Assembly (NCBI RefSeq): GCF_007556605.1
Contig: NZ_VJND01000001.1
Coordinates: forward strand, 310,001 to 374,000
DNA length: 64,000 nucleotides
From: Tepidimonas sediminis
GTDB lineage: Bacteria; Pseudomonadota; Gammaproteobacteria; Burkholderiales; Burkholderiaceae_C
Reading direction: 5' to 3'
Positions 1-10,194 of the stretch are shown in pieces (position 1 is the first letter of the stretch; every line of letters starts with the position of its first letter). Made by a program: the position numbers and the translations under genes. The notes beneath the pieces are model-generated. The model searched no databases. It saw only the letters and a list, made by a program, of their open reading frames with translations, and was not told the origin of the DNA.

Positions 1-935
<935 letters not shown>

Positions 936-952
936 ACGGATACGCGCCCGCC

Positions 953-2041
953 ATGGAGCCGACGTCGACCATCCCGGACGACGCGCGCTGGATGGCCGAG
1001 GCGCTGGCGCTGGCGCGGCAGGCCGCCGATGCCGGCGAGGTGCCGGTGGGGGCGGTGGTGGTGCACGCCGGGCGCATCGTCGGCCGTGGGCACAACCAGC
1101 CGGTGGGCAGCGGCGATCCCACGGCGCACGCCGAGATCGTCGCGCTGCGCGAGGCGGCGCGCGCGTTGGGCAACTACCGACTGGACGGTTGCACGCTGTA
1201 CGTGACGTTGGAGCCGTGCGCGATGTGCGCGCAGGCGGCGCTGCACGCACGGCTGGCGCGGGTGGTCTACGGGGCGGCGGAGCCGCGCAGCGGCGCGGCC
1301 GGATCGGTGCTGGACCTGTTCGCGTTGCCAGCGCTCAACGCCCACACGCAGGTGCTCGGCGGGGTGCTGGCCGATCAGGCGGCAGCCCTGTTGCAGTCCT
1401 TCTTTCGCCAGCGCCGCGCGCAGCAGCGCGCGCAGGCGGTGCCGCTGCGTGACGACGCGCTGCGCACGCCCGAGGATGCGTTCGACGCCGCCTGGGCCAT
1501 GGCGGCGTCGGCCGGGCTGCGGCGTGAGGAGGTCTCGCATCACTGGCAACGCGAGGCGGCGGCACTGGAAGGCCTGCGCCTGCACGCGCTGGATGTCGGC
1601 GACGGTGCGGCCGCGGAGGTCGAACTCTGCCTGCACGGGCCGGACGGCTGGTGGCCGCAGTGGCTGCCGTGGCTGGCGGGGCGGGGCGGGGCAGGCGGCC
1701 GCTGCCTGGTGCCGGACCTGATCGGCTTCGGCCAGAGCGACAAGCCGAAGAAGGAGCGCTGGCACACCCCTGCGCGGCACGCCGCGGTGCTGACCGGCTG
1801 GCTGGAGGCGCTGCAGGTGCCGGCGGTGCGTCTGTGGCTGGCGCCGGGGGCCGAGGCGCTGCTGCCGGCGCTGCGGGCGGCGCTCGGCCCGCGGCTGTTG
1901 CGGGCGATCCCGGTGGACGCCTCGCGGCTGCTTGCGCCCGGCCCGTGGCAGCAGGCGCCGTACCCGGATCGTGGCCACCGGGCGGGGGCGCGCGCCTGGG
2001 CCGCGTGGTGGCCTGCCCCGGCGGTCGACCCGGTCCGATAA
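953..2041 (+). CDS. tadA: tRNA adenosine(34) deaminase TadA with degenerate alpha/beta-hydrolase-like C-terminal extension
   Basis: Residues 1-160 are a complete TadA, the zinc deaminase that converts wobble A34 to inosine in tRNA-Arg(ACG). The zinc ligands and proton shuttle are visible: H59-A-E61 and P88-C89-x-x-C92. TadA proteins are normally about 150-170 residues; this one is 362. Residues ~205-362 resemble an alpha/beta-hydrolase: DLIGFGQSDKP (255-265) matches the haloalkane-dehalogenase-type strand and turn, and APYPDRGHRAGARAW matches a cap-region segment. No G-x-S/D-x-G nucleophile elbow is present (LWLAPGAEAL stands there), and the domain ends before the acid and histidine would occur. 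ATG 953 was chosen; a GTG at 926 would overlap guaA by 10 bases. ldcA follows 7 bases after the stop. Confidence 0.93.
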   Translation: MEPTSTIPDDARWMAEALALARQAADAGEVPVGAVVVHAGRIVGRGHNQPVGSGDPTAHAEIVALREAARALGNYRLDGCTLYVTLEPCAMCAQAALHARLARVVYGAAEPRSGAAGSVLDLFALPALNAHTQVLGGVLADQAAALLQSFFRQRRAQQRAQAVPLRDDALRTPEDAFDAAWAMAASAGLRREEVSHHWQREAAALEGLRLHALDVGDGAAAEVELCLHGPDGWWPQWLPWLAGRGGAGGRCLVPDLIGFGQSDKPKKERWHTPARHAAVLTGWLEALQVPAVRLWLAPGAEALLPALRAALGPRLLRAIPVDASRLLAPGPWQQAPYPDRGHRAGARAWAAWWPAPAVDPVR

Positions 2042-2048
2042 TGCCGCC

Positions 2049-2969
2049 ATGGCCCTGATCTACGTCTATTCCCCGAGCGGCGCCGTGCGTGACCGCGCCG
2101 GTCTGCGCCGCGCGGTTCGACGCCTGCAGTCCGCCGGCCACGAGGTCGTGCTGGACGAAGCGACACTGGCGCGGCATCAGCGCTTCGCCGGCGATGACGA
2201 GACGCGGCTGCAGGCGATCGCGCGCGCGGCGGCCAGCGGCGCCGACGTGGCGCTGACCACGCGCGGGGGGTATGGTCTGACCCGCCTGCTGCCGCGGCTG
2301 CCTTACGACGCCATCGACGCCGCGGCGCGGCGCGGCATGGCGTGGATGGGTTTGAGTGACTTCACCGCGCTGCAGCTGGCGGCGCTGGCGCAGCGCGGCA
2401 CGCCGACCTGGGCCGGCCCGGCCCTGCTGGAGGATTGGGCCGGCGAGACGGTGGATGAGATCACCATGGCGTGCTTCGACGACCTCGTGCACGGAGTGGG
2501 GGAGGGCGCCGGCTGGCGGCTGCCGCCAGCTGACCTGCGCGCGCACCCCGATCTGCAGCGGGGCTGGCGGCTGGAGGGCGCGACGCTGTGGGGCGGCAAC
2601 CTGTCGATCGTGGCCAACCTGGTCGGCACGCCGTACCTGCCGGCGGTGGACGGCGGCGTGCTGTTCCTGGAGGACGTCGGCGAGCACCCCTATCGCATCG
2701 AGCGGCTGCTGACGCAGCTGCTGCTGGCCGGTGTGCTGCCGCGGCAGCGTGCCGTGTTGCTGGGAGCCTTCAACCGTTACACGCTGACGCCGCACGACCG
2801 CGGTTTCCGCATGCAGACGGTCGTGCAGTGGCTGCGCGCGCAGCTGCCCGGCATGCCGGTGCTGACCGGCCTGCCGTTCGGGCACGTGCCGACCAAGGTC
2901 GTGCTGCCGGTCGGGCGGCCGGTCGAGCTGGTGGTCGAGGGGCGCGAGGCAGTGCTGTTCTGGGGCTGA
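2049..2969 (+). CDS. ldcA: LD-carboxypeptidase (peptidase family S66)
   Basis: 306-residue S66 serine peptidase. It removes the terminal D-Ala from murein tetrapeptides (L,D bond) during cytoplasmic cell-wall recycling. The N-terminal strand leads to the TTRGGYGLTRLLP segment typical of the family. The catalytic serine is S103 in GLSDFTALQ; the later Glu (FLEDVGEHPYR) and His (FGHVPTK) of the Ser-Glu-His triad are both present, so the enzyme looks active. No signal peptide, as expected. ATG 2049 lies 7 bases after the tadA stop, so the two are probably co-transcribed. It is convergent with cphA, with 24 bases between the stops. MccF-type immunity proteins share the fold, but length and position favour LdcA. 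Confidence 0.93.
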   Translation: MALIYVYSPSGAVRDRAGLRRAVRRLQSAGHEVVLDEATLARHQRFAGDDETRLQAIARAAASGADVALTTRGGYGLTRLLPRLPYDAIDAAARRGMAWMGLSDFTALQLAALAQRGTPTWAGPALLEDWAGETVDEITMACFDDLVHGVGEGAGWRLPPADLRAHPDLQRGWRLEGATLWGGNLSIVANLVGTPYLPAVDGGVLFLEDVGEHPYRIERLLTQLLLAGVLPRQRAVLLGAFNRYTLTPHDRGFRMQTVVQWLRAQLPGMPVLTGLPFGHVPTKVVLPVGRPVELVVEGREAVLFWG

Positions 2970-2993
2970 GCGGCGCGCAGGCCGCTCGCATCC

Positions 2994-5591
2994 TCAGCCC
3001 GCCGTCGCGGCCGCGGGTGCCGACGCCTCGGCCACGCGGCGCGCGATGTGCGCCAGTGCTTCGTCGACCTGATCGATCAGGATCAGCGCCAGATCGCCCG
3101 GTTGCAGCCGCTGCAGCGCCGTGTCGATGGCAGCGAATTCGCCCCGGATGGCGACGTGCCAGCGGGTGCGCGGTGCGCCCTGCAGCCCCTGCTGCAGCAG
3201 CGCGAGGGTTTCGCCGTCGGCACGCCCCCGCTGGCAGGCGTCCTCGTACAGCACCGCCTCGTCGAACACCTGGCCGAGCAGGCGCGTCTGCTCGACGATG
3301 TCCTGGTCGCGCCGGTCGCCGGCGGCGCTGATGACGACGATGCGCTTGGCCGCAGGCATCGCCTCCACCGTGCGGCACAGCGCGGCGATCGCATCCGGGT
3401 TGTGGCCGTAGTCGGCAATGACGGTGGCGCCACGGTAGTCGAAGCGGTTGAAGCGGCCGGGCACCGCCTGCACGGTGGCCTCGAAGCTGGCCAGCCCGCG
3501 CGCGATGGCCTCCCAACTGGCGCCGGCGGCCCAGGCGGCGGCCACCGCGGCCATCGCGTTGTCGACCTGGAACGGGATGCGGCCGCCGTTGGTCAGCGGG
3601 ATATCGGCCAGCGGCAGGCGCACCTGCCATCCCCCCTCCGCGGCGACGAGGGCACCCTGGTCGACGAACACGACGCGCTTGCCCAGCGCCCGATGCGTGG
3701 CCACGACCGGATGGCGCGCGTCCGGGCCGAAATAGATCACCTGGCCGGGGCAGGCCGGCGCCATCGCCACGCAGTGCGGATCGGCGGCGTTGAGCACCGC
3801 GTAGCCGTGCGGGGCGACGTTCTGCACGATGACGCGCTTGAGCACCGCCACATCCTCGGTGGTGGTGATGTAGTTCAGGCCGAGGTGGTCGCCGGTGCCG
3901 ATGTTGGTCACCACCGCCACCAGGCAGCGGTCGAACGCCAGCCCCTCGCGCAGCATCCCGCCGCGTGCGGTTTCCAGCACCGCGGCGTCGACATCCGGGT
4001 GCGCCAGCAGGCGGCGCGCGCTCTTCGGGCCGGAGCAGTCGCCGCGGTCGATCACGCGGCCCTGCACGTACACCCCGTTGGTGTCGGTGAAGCCGACGCG
4101 CCAGCCGTGCGCGGCCAGCAGATGGGCGGTCAGCCGCACCGTGGTGGTCTTGCCGTTGGTGCCGGTGACCGCGACCAGCGGGATGCGTCCATCCTCGCCG
4201 GGCGGGAACATGTGGTCGACGATGGCCTGACCGACGTCGCGCCCCTTGCCGTAGGAAGGGCTCAGGTGCATGCGCAGGCCCGGGGCGGCGTTGACCTCGA
4301 CGATGCCGCCCTGCTGCTCCTCCAGCGGATGCACGATGCTCTGGCAGACGACGTCGACGCCGCAGACGTCCAGCCCCACGGTCATCGCCGCCAGCACCGC
4401 GCGCTGCGCCACCAGCGGATGCACCTCGTCGGTGACGTCGGTGGCGCTGCCGCCGGTGGACAGGTTGGCGTTGTTGCGCAGCACCACGCGCTGGCCCAGC
4501 GCGGGCACGCTGTCGGGGGTGAGGCCCTGTTGCGCCAGTCGCTCCTGCGCGATGGCGTCGAGCCGGATGCGCGTCAGCGGCGTGGCGTGGCCGTCGCCGC
4601 GGCGCGGATCGGCGTTGACGCGCTCGACCAGCTCGCGCACGGTGTGCACCCCGTCACCGATGACCAGCGGCGGATCGCGCCGCGCCGCCGCCACCAGCCG
4701 GTTGCCGACCACCAGCAGGCGAAAGTCGATGCCGGGCAGGTAGCGTTCCACCATCACCTCGCTGCCGTGGCGGCTGGCGGTCTCGTAGGCGGCCAGTACC
4801 TGCTCGCGCTCGCGCACGTTGACGGTGACGCCCTTGCCCTGGTTGCCGTCGCGCGGCTTGACGACCACCGCGCCGCCCAGCTCCTGCGCGGCGCGCCAGG
4901 CGTCCTCGGCGTCGCGCACCGGGCGGCCCAGCGGCACCGGCACGCCCACGGCGTGCAGCAGCTTCTTCGTCAGTTCCTTGTCCTGGGCGATCGACTCGGC
5001 GATGGCGCTCGTGCTGTCACACTCGGCGGCCTGGATGCGCCGCTGCTTCGACCCCCAGCCGAGCTGCACCAGGCTGCCGCTGGTCAGCCGCCGGTACGGG
5101 ATGCCGCGGCGCACGGCCGCCTCCACGATCGAGCCGGTGGACGGCCCCAGGCGCAGGTCCTCGTCCAGCTCCTTGAGCCGGGCGACGACCGCGCCGACGT
5201 CGAACGGTGTCCCGTCACGCGCCGCCTGCAGGAGCTCCAGCGCGGCGTCGAACGCGGCGCGACCGACCTCCTCGACGCTGTACTCCACCACCACCTGATA
5301 GATGCCGGGCTCGGGCGCGGCGATGGTGCGCGAGAAGCTCACCGGGCAGCCGGCCTCGGTCTGCAACGCCAGCGCGGCCAGCTCCAGCGCATGCGCCATG
5401 GTGATCACGCCCTCGGCGGTCGGCTCCGGCAGCGCTCCCAGGGCCGGAAAGCGTTCGCGCAGCCGGGCGTCGAAGCCTTCCAGGCGGCCCAGGTCGCACT
5501 CCTCGGGCGTGCAGCTGACGGTGGCCTCGATGGCGGTGTGGCGGCTCCACAGATTGGGGCCGCGCAGGGCCCGCAGGCGGTTGACCTTCAT
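2994..5591 (-). CDS. cphA: Cyanophycin synthetase CphA (ATP-grasp + Mur-ligase domains)
   Basis: 865 residues, the usual size for CphA1. It builds multi-L-arginyl-poly-L-aspartate by adding Asp to the backbone (ATP-grasp module) and Arg to each side chain (Mur-ligase-like module). An N-terminal domain begins MKVNRLRALRGPNLW; the ATP-grasp region spans about 160-460 (VVVKPRDGNQGKGV at ~243, GGIVEVNAAPGLRMHL near 430-445). The Mur-ligase domain starts at ~470 with an intact P-loop GTNGKTT (477-483, K481), followed by VVTNIGTGDHLG and ATVIADYGHNPDAI. Both active sites therefore look complete. It lies 20 bases downstream of the cphA2-like gene in the same direction, so the two form an operon. No cyanophycinase is present in the window. 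Confidence 0.96.
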   Translation of the reverse strand: MKVNRLRALRGPNLWSRHTAIEATVSCTPEECDLGRLEGFDARLRERFPALGALPEPTAEGVITMAHALELAALALQTEAGCPVSFSRTIAAPEPGIYQVVVEYSVEEVGRAAFDAALELLQAARDGTPFDVGAVVARLKELDEDLRLGPSTGSIVEAAVRRGIPYRRLTSGSLVQLGWGSKQRRIQAAECDSTSAIAESIAQDKELTKKLLHAVGVPVPLGRPVRDAEDAWRAAQELGGAVVVKPRDGNQGKGVTVNVREREQVLAAYETASRHGSEVMVERYLPGIDFRLLVVGNRLVAAARRDPPLVIGDGVHTVRELVERVNADPRRGDGHATPLTRIRLDAIAQERLAQQGLTPDSVPALGQRVVLRNNANLSTGGSATDVTDEVHPLVAQRAVLAAMTVGLDVCGVDVVCQSIVHPLEEQQGGIVEVNAAPGLRMHLSPSYGKGRDVGQAIVDHMFPPGEDGRIPLVAVTGTNGKTTTVRLTAHLLAAHGWRVGFTDTNGVYVQGRVIDRGDCSGPKSARRLLAHPDVDAAVLETARGGMLREGLAFDRCLVAVVTNIGTGDHLGLNYITTTEDVAVLKRVIVQNVAPHGYAVLNAADPHCVAMAPACPGQVIYFGPDARHPVVATHRALGKRVVFVDQGALVAAEGGWQVRLPLADIPLTNGGRIPFQVDNAMAAVAAAWAAGASWEAIARGLASFEATVQAVPGRFNRFDYRGATVIADYGHNPDAIAALCRTVEAMPAAKRIVVISAAGDRRDQDIVEQTRLLGQVFDEAVLYEDACQRGRADGETLALLQQGLQGAPRTRWHVAIRGEFAAIDTALQRLQPGDLALILIDQVDEALAHIARRVAEASAPAAATAG

Positions 5592-5611
5592 GGTGGGAGA
5601 TCCGGCAATGT

Positions 5612-7786
5612 TCAGAGATCGGGCAGCTCGACGGCGGCCACCTCCAGGCCGGCGCGGACGAGGTCCAGGGGCAGCTCCAGCGCCACCGCCGCGCCCACGG
5701 CGGCCAGCAGCGTGTGCGGGCGCACGCGCCGCAGCAGCGTCTGCACACCGGGGTGATCCAGCGCCAACACGGGCCGCGCGCCGCCGGCGCGCGCCAGCGT
5801 CACCCAGCCGTCCTCGACGGTGACGAAGCGTCCGCCCTGGGCGACGTGCTCGGCGCGCAGCGGGTGGTCGGCCTGGTCGCTGTAGAACAGCACCGCGCCG
5901 TCCGAAAGCTCGGCCAGGCTGGCGCAGACCTCGCAGTCGGCGTTGAGCACCGCGCAGCCTTCGGGCAGCACCACGTCGACCTGCGTGCGCAGCACCTTGC
6001 GCATCTGTTCCTGGGTGGTGATGAAGTGATCGTCCAGCCCCCGCGGCGGCGGCACGTCGGTGACGACGCCGATCAGGCAGCGGTCATACGGCAGCCCCTC
6101 GTCGAGGATGCTGCGCGGCGAGCTTTCGATCACGGCGGCCTGCACGCGGCGGTTCATCAGGATGCGCTGGCCGGCCTCCCATGGCGAGGGGGCGCCGGCG
6201 TCCACCGGCTGCATCTGCAGATAGATCCGCCCGTCGCAGGCCACGCCGGTGTGCTGGCCGCCGCGCTGCAGCAGCCAGCCGATCAGCCGCGCCAGCGCCG
6301 CGGTGTCGCGCGTGCCGGTGACGCCGACGATGGGGATACGGCCCGTCTGGCCCGGCGGAAAGAGGTGGGCCACGATCGCCTCGCCGACCGGCCGCGGTGT
6401 GCCGCGCGCGGGCTTGAGGTGGGGCAGCAGCCCGGGGCCGGCGTTGACCTCGACGATGGCGCCGCCCTGTTCGGCCAGCGGGCGGCCGATGTCCTGCACG
6501 ACGAGGTCGATGCCGGCGATGTCCAGACCCACGACGCGCGCGGCCAGCGCCGTCAGCTCGGCGATGTCGGGGTGCACGAGGTCGGTGACGTCGTCGGTCA
6601 GCAGACCCGTGCGCTGCACCAGCACCCGCCGGCCGGCCTCGGGCACGCTGTCGGGGGTCAGCCCCTGGCGCTGCAGCTCCAGCATCACGTCGCGGTTTTC
6701 CGGCAGGCGGATGGTGTCGAGCGGGTATTCCTCTTCCTCACCGCGGCGCGGGTCGCTGTTGATGTCGCGCTCGATCAGCTCGCGCACCGTGTGCTGGCCG
6801 TCGCCGGTGATCCAGGCACATTCGCCGCGGCTGGCGGCCACCATGCGCCCGCCCACCACCAGCACGCGGTGCTCGGTGCCGGGGATGTAGCGCTCCACCA
6901 TCACCTCCGAGCCCTCGCGCTCGGCGAGCCGGCAGGCAGCTTCCAGCTCCTCGCGCGTGCGCACGTCCAGCGACACGCCGCGCGCATGGTTGGCGTCGGA
7001 GGGCTTGACCACCACCGGCAGGCCGATGGCCTGCGCCGCCTCCCACGCATCCTCGACGCTTTCCACCACGCGGCCTTCCGGCACCGGCACGCCGCACTCG
7101 GCCAGCAGCCGCTTGGTCAGGTCCTTGTCGCGCGAGATGCCCTCGGCGATCGCGCTGGTGCGGTCGGTCTCGGCGGTCCAGATGCGCTGCTGCTGCGCGC
7201 CATAGCCGAGCTGCACGAGGTTGCCGCCCTCGATCAGACGGATGTGCGGGATGCGCCGCGCCGTGGCCGCATCGACGATGGCGGCGGTGCTGGGCCCCAG
7301 CGCCCAGCGATCCACCAGGCCCTTGAGCCGCTTGACGGCAGCCACCAGGTCGAACGGTCGGTCGTCGATGGCCGCGCACAGCAGGTCGCGCGCCTCCAGC
7401 ACCGCGGCCTGTGCCACCTCGTACTGGCGGGCGCGGATCACCATTTTGTACACGCCGCGTCGGTCGGTGGAGCGGGTCTGCCCGAAGCCGGTGGGCAGCC
7501 CCGCGAGGTTGAGCAGCTCGATGGCGACGTGCTCCAGGATGTGGCCGGCCCAGGTACCCTCGCGCAGCCGCTGCAGGAAGCCGCCACGTTCGCCGACGCC
7601 GCAGTGATGCTCCACCAGCCCCGGCAACCAGGCCGTCAGCCGTTCGGTCAGGCCGGGCAGGGTGTTGGAGGGACGGTCCTCCAGCGGACCGATGTCGATG
7701 AGGGCTTCCAGCGCCGCGCGGTAGGTCCACAGGTTGGGGCCGCGCAGATGGCGCATGCGCAGGATCTCGATGGTGGTGGGGGGCAT
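5612..7786 (-). CDS. cphA2: Second cyanophycin synthetase, CphA2-like, with degenerate Mur-ligase P-loop
   Basis: 724 residues, about 140 shorter than its downstream paralogue. It has the same N-terminal opening (MRHLRGPNLWTYRAALEAL) and a full ATP-grasp region (VVVKPSDANHARGV at ~259, GAIVEVNAGPGLLPHLKP at ~442-459). At the Mur-ligase nucleotide site GTNGKTT is replaced by GTRDTAA (491-497), losing the P-loop lysine, and the C-terminal third is truncated. Cyanobacterial CphA2 enzymes also lack one active site and polymerise beta-Asp-Arg dipeptides instead of free amino acids; this protein has the features expected of that class, though function here is inferred. Start ATG 7786 was chosen because it opens the conserved N-terminus; frame upstream to 8416 is not conserved. 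First gene of the cphA2-cphA operon. Confidence 0.9.
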   Translation of the reverse strand: MPPTTIEILRMRHLRGPNLWTYRAALEALIDIGPLEDRPSNTLPGLTERLTAWLPGLVEHHCGVGERGGFLQRLREGTWAGHILEHVAIELLNLAGLPTGFGQTRSTDRRGVYKMVIRARQYEVAQAAVLEARDLLCAAIDDRPFDLVAAVKRLKGLVDRWALGPSTAAIVDAATARRIPHIRLIEGGNLVQLGYGAQQQRIWTAETDRTSAIAEGISRDKDLTKRLLAECGVPVPEGRVVESVEDAWEAAQAIGLPVVVKPSDANHARGVSLDVRTREELEAACRLAEREGSEVMVERYIPGTEHRVLVVGGRMVAASRGECAWITGDGQHTVRELIERDINSDPRRGEEEEYPLDTIRLPENRDVMLELQRQGLTPDSVPEAGRRVLVQRTGLLTDDVTDLVHPDIAELTALAARVVGLDIAGIDLVVQDIGRPLAEQGGAIVEVNAGPGLLPHLKPARGTPRPVGEAIVAHLFPPGQTGRIPIVGVTGTRDTAALARLIGWLLQRGGQHTGVACDGRIYLQMQPVDAGAPSPWEAGQRILMNRRVQAAVIESSPRSILDEGLPYDRCLIGVVTDVPPPRGLDDHFITTQEQMRKVLRTQVDVVLPEGCAVLNADCEVCASLAELSDGAVLFYSDQADHPLRAEHVAQGGRFVTVEDGWVTLARAGGARPVLALDHPGVQTLLRRVRPHTLLAAVGAAVALELPLDLVRAGLEVAAVELPDL

Positions 7787-7833
7787 GGGCGGGTTCCAGG
7801 AGGCACCGTAGAATGCGGGGCCCCGTCCGTTGC

Positions 7834-7839
7834 TGTCAA
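7834..7839 (-). promoter_or_regulatory. Possible -35 element for the cphA2-cphA operon
   Basis: The 113-base gap between the divergent cphA2 and ABC-transporter starts contains a perfect TTGACA on the minus strand. The best -10 match 18 bases downstream (CATTCT) is poor, so this is only a candidate promoter. On the plus strand TTGTGC (7855-7860), 16 bases, then TACAAC (7877-7882) is an equally weak candidate facing the ABC gene; it would give a very short leader, consistent with the absence of a clear Shine-Dalgarno before ATG 7900. Confidence 0.3.
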
Positions 7840-7899
7840 GCGCTATTGTGGCGGTTGTGCGCGGGCCGCGTCCTGTTACAACCGCAACCGAATTGCAAC

Positions 7900-10194
7900 A
7901 TGTCGTATCCGAAGCCGTCACCCGTGGCCGATGCGGCAGCCGTGCCGCCGATCTGGCGTGCCACGGTGGCGGCCACCGGCGCTGCGGCCGAAGCCTGGCT
8001 GCAGACCGACCTGGACGAGCAGCTGCGCTTCGCCGAAGGGCTGTTGTGGATCGCCGGTGCGCAGCTGCTGTGGGCCCCACGGCCCGATGCGGCGGTGCAG
8101 CGCTGGCCGATCGGAGCCGGGCTGTCGCTGCAGATGCACGATCAGCATGGCGTGGCGACACTGGAGCTGCTGGAGCTCGACGCCGACGGCCAGCCGCAGC
8201 GTCGACTGGCGGTGTGGAGCTGCACCCTCGGGCGGCAGCTGGCGGCCCGCCGGCTGCTGGAGCGCTTCGAGGCGCGGCGCGAATCGAGCCCCGATCCGAC
8301 GTCGGCGGCCATCCCGGCGCAGACGCTGCAGTGTCCGGTCTGCCACAGCCCGATGGAGCCCGACGACGAGGCGTGTTCCGTGTGCACGCAGGTGGTGGAG
8401 ACACCGCCGACGACACGCACGCTGCTGCGGCTTTGGCGCTTCGCGCACCCGTACCGCTGGCAGCTGCTGCTGGGCTTCGTGCTGATGCTGGCCTCCACCG
8501 CGGCCACGCTCGTGCCGCCGTACCTGACGATCCCGCTGATGGACGACGTGCTGATCCCGTTCCAGAACGGACAGCCGGTGGACTGGGGGCTGGTCGGGCT
8601 GCTGCTGGCGGGGCTGTTCGGCGCCGCGGTGCTGGCCTGGGGGCTGGGCTGGGCCAAGACCTACATCCTGGCGCTGGTGTCGGAGCGCATCGGCGCGGAT
8701 CTGCGCACCACCACCTACGAGCACCTGCTCGGCTTGTCGCTGGAGTACTTCGGCAACCGCCGCACCGGCGACCTGATGGCGCGCATCGGCTCGGAGACCG
8801 ACCGCATCAACATCTTCCTGTCGCTGCACCTGCTGGACTTCGCCACCGACGTGCTGATGATCCTGATGACGGCGGTGATCCTGTTTTCGATCAGCCCGCC
8901 GCTGGCGCTGGCCACCCTGCTGCCGCTGCCGTTGATCGGCTGGCTGATCCACGTCGTGCGCGACCGGCTGCGCACCGGCTTCGAGAAGATCGACCGCGTC
9001 TGGGCCGAGGTGACCTCGGTGCTCGCCGACACCATCCCCGGCATCCGCGTCGTCAAGGCGTTCGCGCAGGAAGCGCGCGAGGCCGAGCGCTTCCGCGACG
9101 CCAACCGGCACAACCTGGCGGTCAACGACCGGCTCAACCGGCTGTGGTCGCTGTTTTCGCCGACGGTGTCGCTGCTGACCGAGGTCGGCCTGCTGGTGGT
9201 GTGGGGTTTTGGCATCTGGCTGGTGGCGCGCGGGCAGGTGACGGTGGGGGTGCTGTCGGCGTTCCTGGCCTACATCGGGCGCTTCTACACGCGGCTGGAC
9301 TCGATGAGCCGCATCGTCTCGGTGACGCAGAAGGCCGCCGCCGGCGCCAAGCGCATCTTCGACATCCTCGACCACAGGAGCAGCGTGCCGGAGCCGGTGC
9401 AGCCGGTGCCGCTGCCCCCGGTGCGCGGGCACCTGAAGCTGGAGGGGGTGAGCTTTCGCTACGGCAACCGCAGCGTCATCCAGGGGCTGGATCTGGAGAT
9501 CCGCCCCGGTGAGATGATCGGCCTGGTCGGCCACAGCGGCTCGGGCAAGAGCACGCTGGTCAACCTGATCTGCCGCTTCTACGACGTCGCCGAGGGGCGC
9601 ATCCTGATCGACGGCGTGGACGTGCGCGACGTGCGCGTGGCCGACTGGCGGCGCCACATCGGGCTGGTGCTGCAGGAGCCGTTCCTGTTCTACGGCACCA
9701 TCGCCGACAACATCGCCTACGGCAAGCCCGACGCCACGCGCGAGCAGATCGTCGCCGCCGCGCGCGCCGCGCACGCGCACGAGTTCATCCTGCGTCTGCC
9801 GCAGGGCTACGACACGCTGGTGGGCGAGCGCGGGCAGGGGCTTTCGGGCGGAGAGCGGCAACGCATCAGCATCGCGCGCGCGCTGCTGATCGATCCGGCG
9901 ATCCTGATCCTGGACGAAGCCACCGCCAGCGTCGACACCGAGACCGAAAAGGAGATCCAGAAGGCGCTGGACAACCTGGTGCGCGGGCGCACGACGATCG
10001 CCATCGCGCACCGGCTCTCGACGCTGCGCCGCGCCGATCGTCTGGTCGTGATGGACAAGGGCCGCAAGGTGGAGGAGGGCACGCACGACGAGCTGCTGGC
10101 ACGCCGCGGCGCCTACTGGCGCCTGTACGAGGCGCAGCAACGCCAGGCCGAGGCGCAGCGGCAACGCTGGAGGGACGATGTCAGCGAAGCCTGA
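7900..10194 (+). CDS. ABC exporter-type transporter (permease-ATPase fusion) with N-terminal zinc-ribbon domain; cyanophycin-locus associated
   Basis: 764 residues. An unusual cytosolic N-terminal region (1-180) ends in a zinc-ribbon-like motif C145-x2-C148...C159-x2-C162. A type-1 exporter membrane domain with about six helices follows (~185-460). The ATPase domain has Walker A GHSGSGKST (~540), signature LSGGERQ (~647) and Walker B ILILDEATASVD (~667), all intact. The general fold is that of homodimeric lipid/peptide exporters (MsbA/MdlB-like), but those lack this N-terminal extension. The gene is divergent from cphA2-cphA and overlaps the DUF1854 gene by 17 bases. I recall annotation pipelines linking such a transporter plus DUF1854 with cyanophycin metabolism; the substrate is unknown. 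Start ATG 7900 has no obvious ribosome-binding site. Confidence 0.88.
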   Translation: MSYPKPSPVADAAAVPPIWRATVAATGAAAEAWLQTDLDEQLRFAEGLLWIAGAQLLWAPRPDAAVQRWPIGAGLSLQMHDQHGVATLELLELDADGQPQRRLAVWSCTLGRQLAARRLLERFEARRESSPDPTSAAIPAQTLQCPVCHSPMEPDDEACSVCTQVVETPPTTRTLLRLWRFAHPYRWQLLLGFVLMLASTAATLVPPYLTIPLMDDVLIPFQNGQPVDWGLVGLLLAGLFGAAVLAWGLGWAKTYILALVSERIGADLRTTTYEHLLGLSLEYFGNRRTGDLMARIGSETDRINIFLSLHLLDFATDVLMILMTAVILFSISPPLALATLLPLPLIGWLIHVVRDRLRTGFEKIDRVWAEVTSVLADTIPGIRVVKAFAQEAREAERFRDANRHNLAVNDRLNRLWSLFSPTVSLLTEVGLLVVWGFGIWLVARGQVTVGVLSAFLAYIGRFYTRLDSMSRIVSVTQKAAAGAKRIFDILDHRSSVPEPVQPVPLPPVRGHLKLEGVSFRYGNRSVIQGLDLEIRPGEMIGLVGHSGSGKSTLVNLICRFYDVAEGRILIDGVDVRDVRVADWRRHIGLVLQEPFLFYGTIADNIAYGKPDATREQIVAAARAAHAHEFILRLPQGYDTLVGERGQGLSGGERQRISIARALLIDPAILILDEATASVDTETEKEIQKALDNLVRGRTTIAIAHRLSTLRRADRLVVMDKGRKVEEGTHDELLARRGAYWRLYEAQQRQAEAQRQRWRDDVSEA

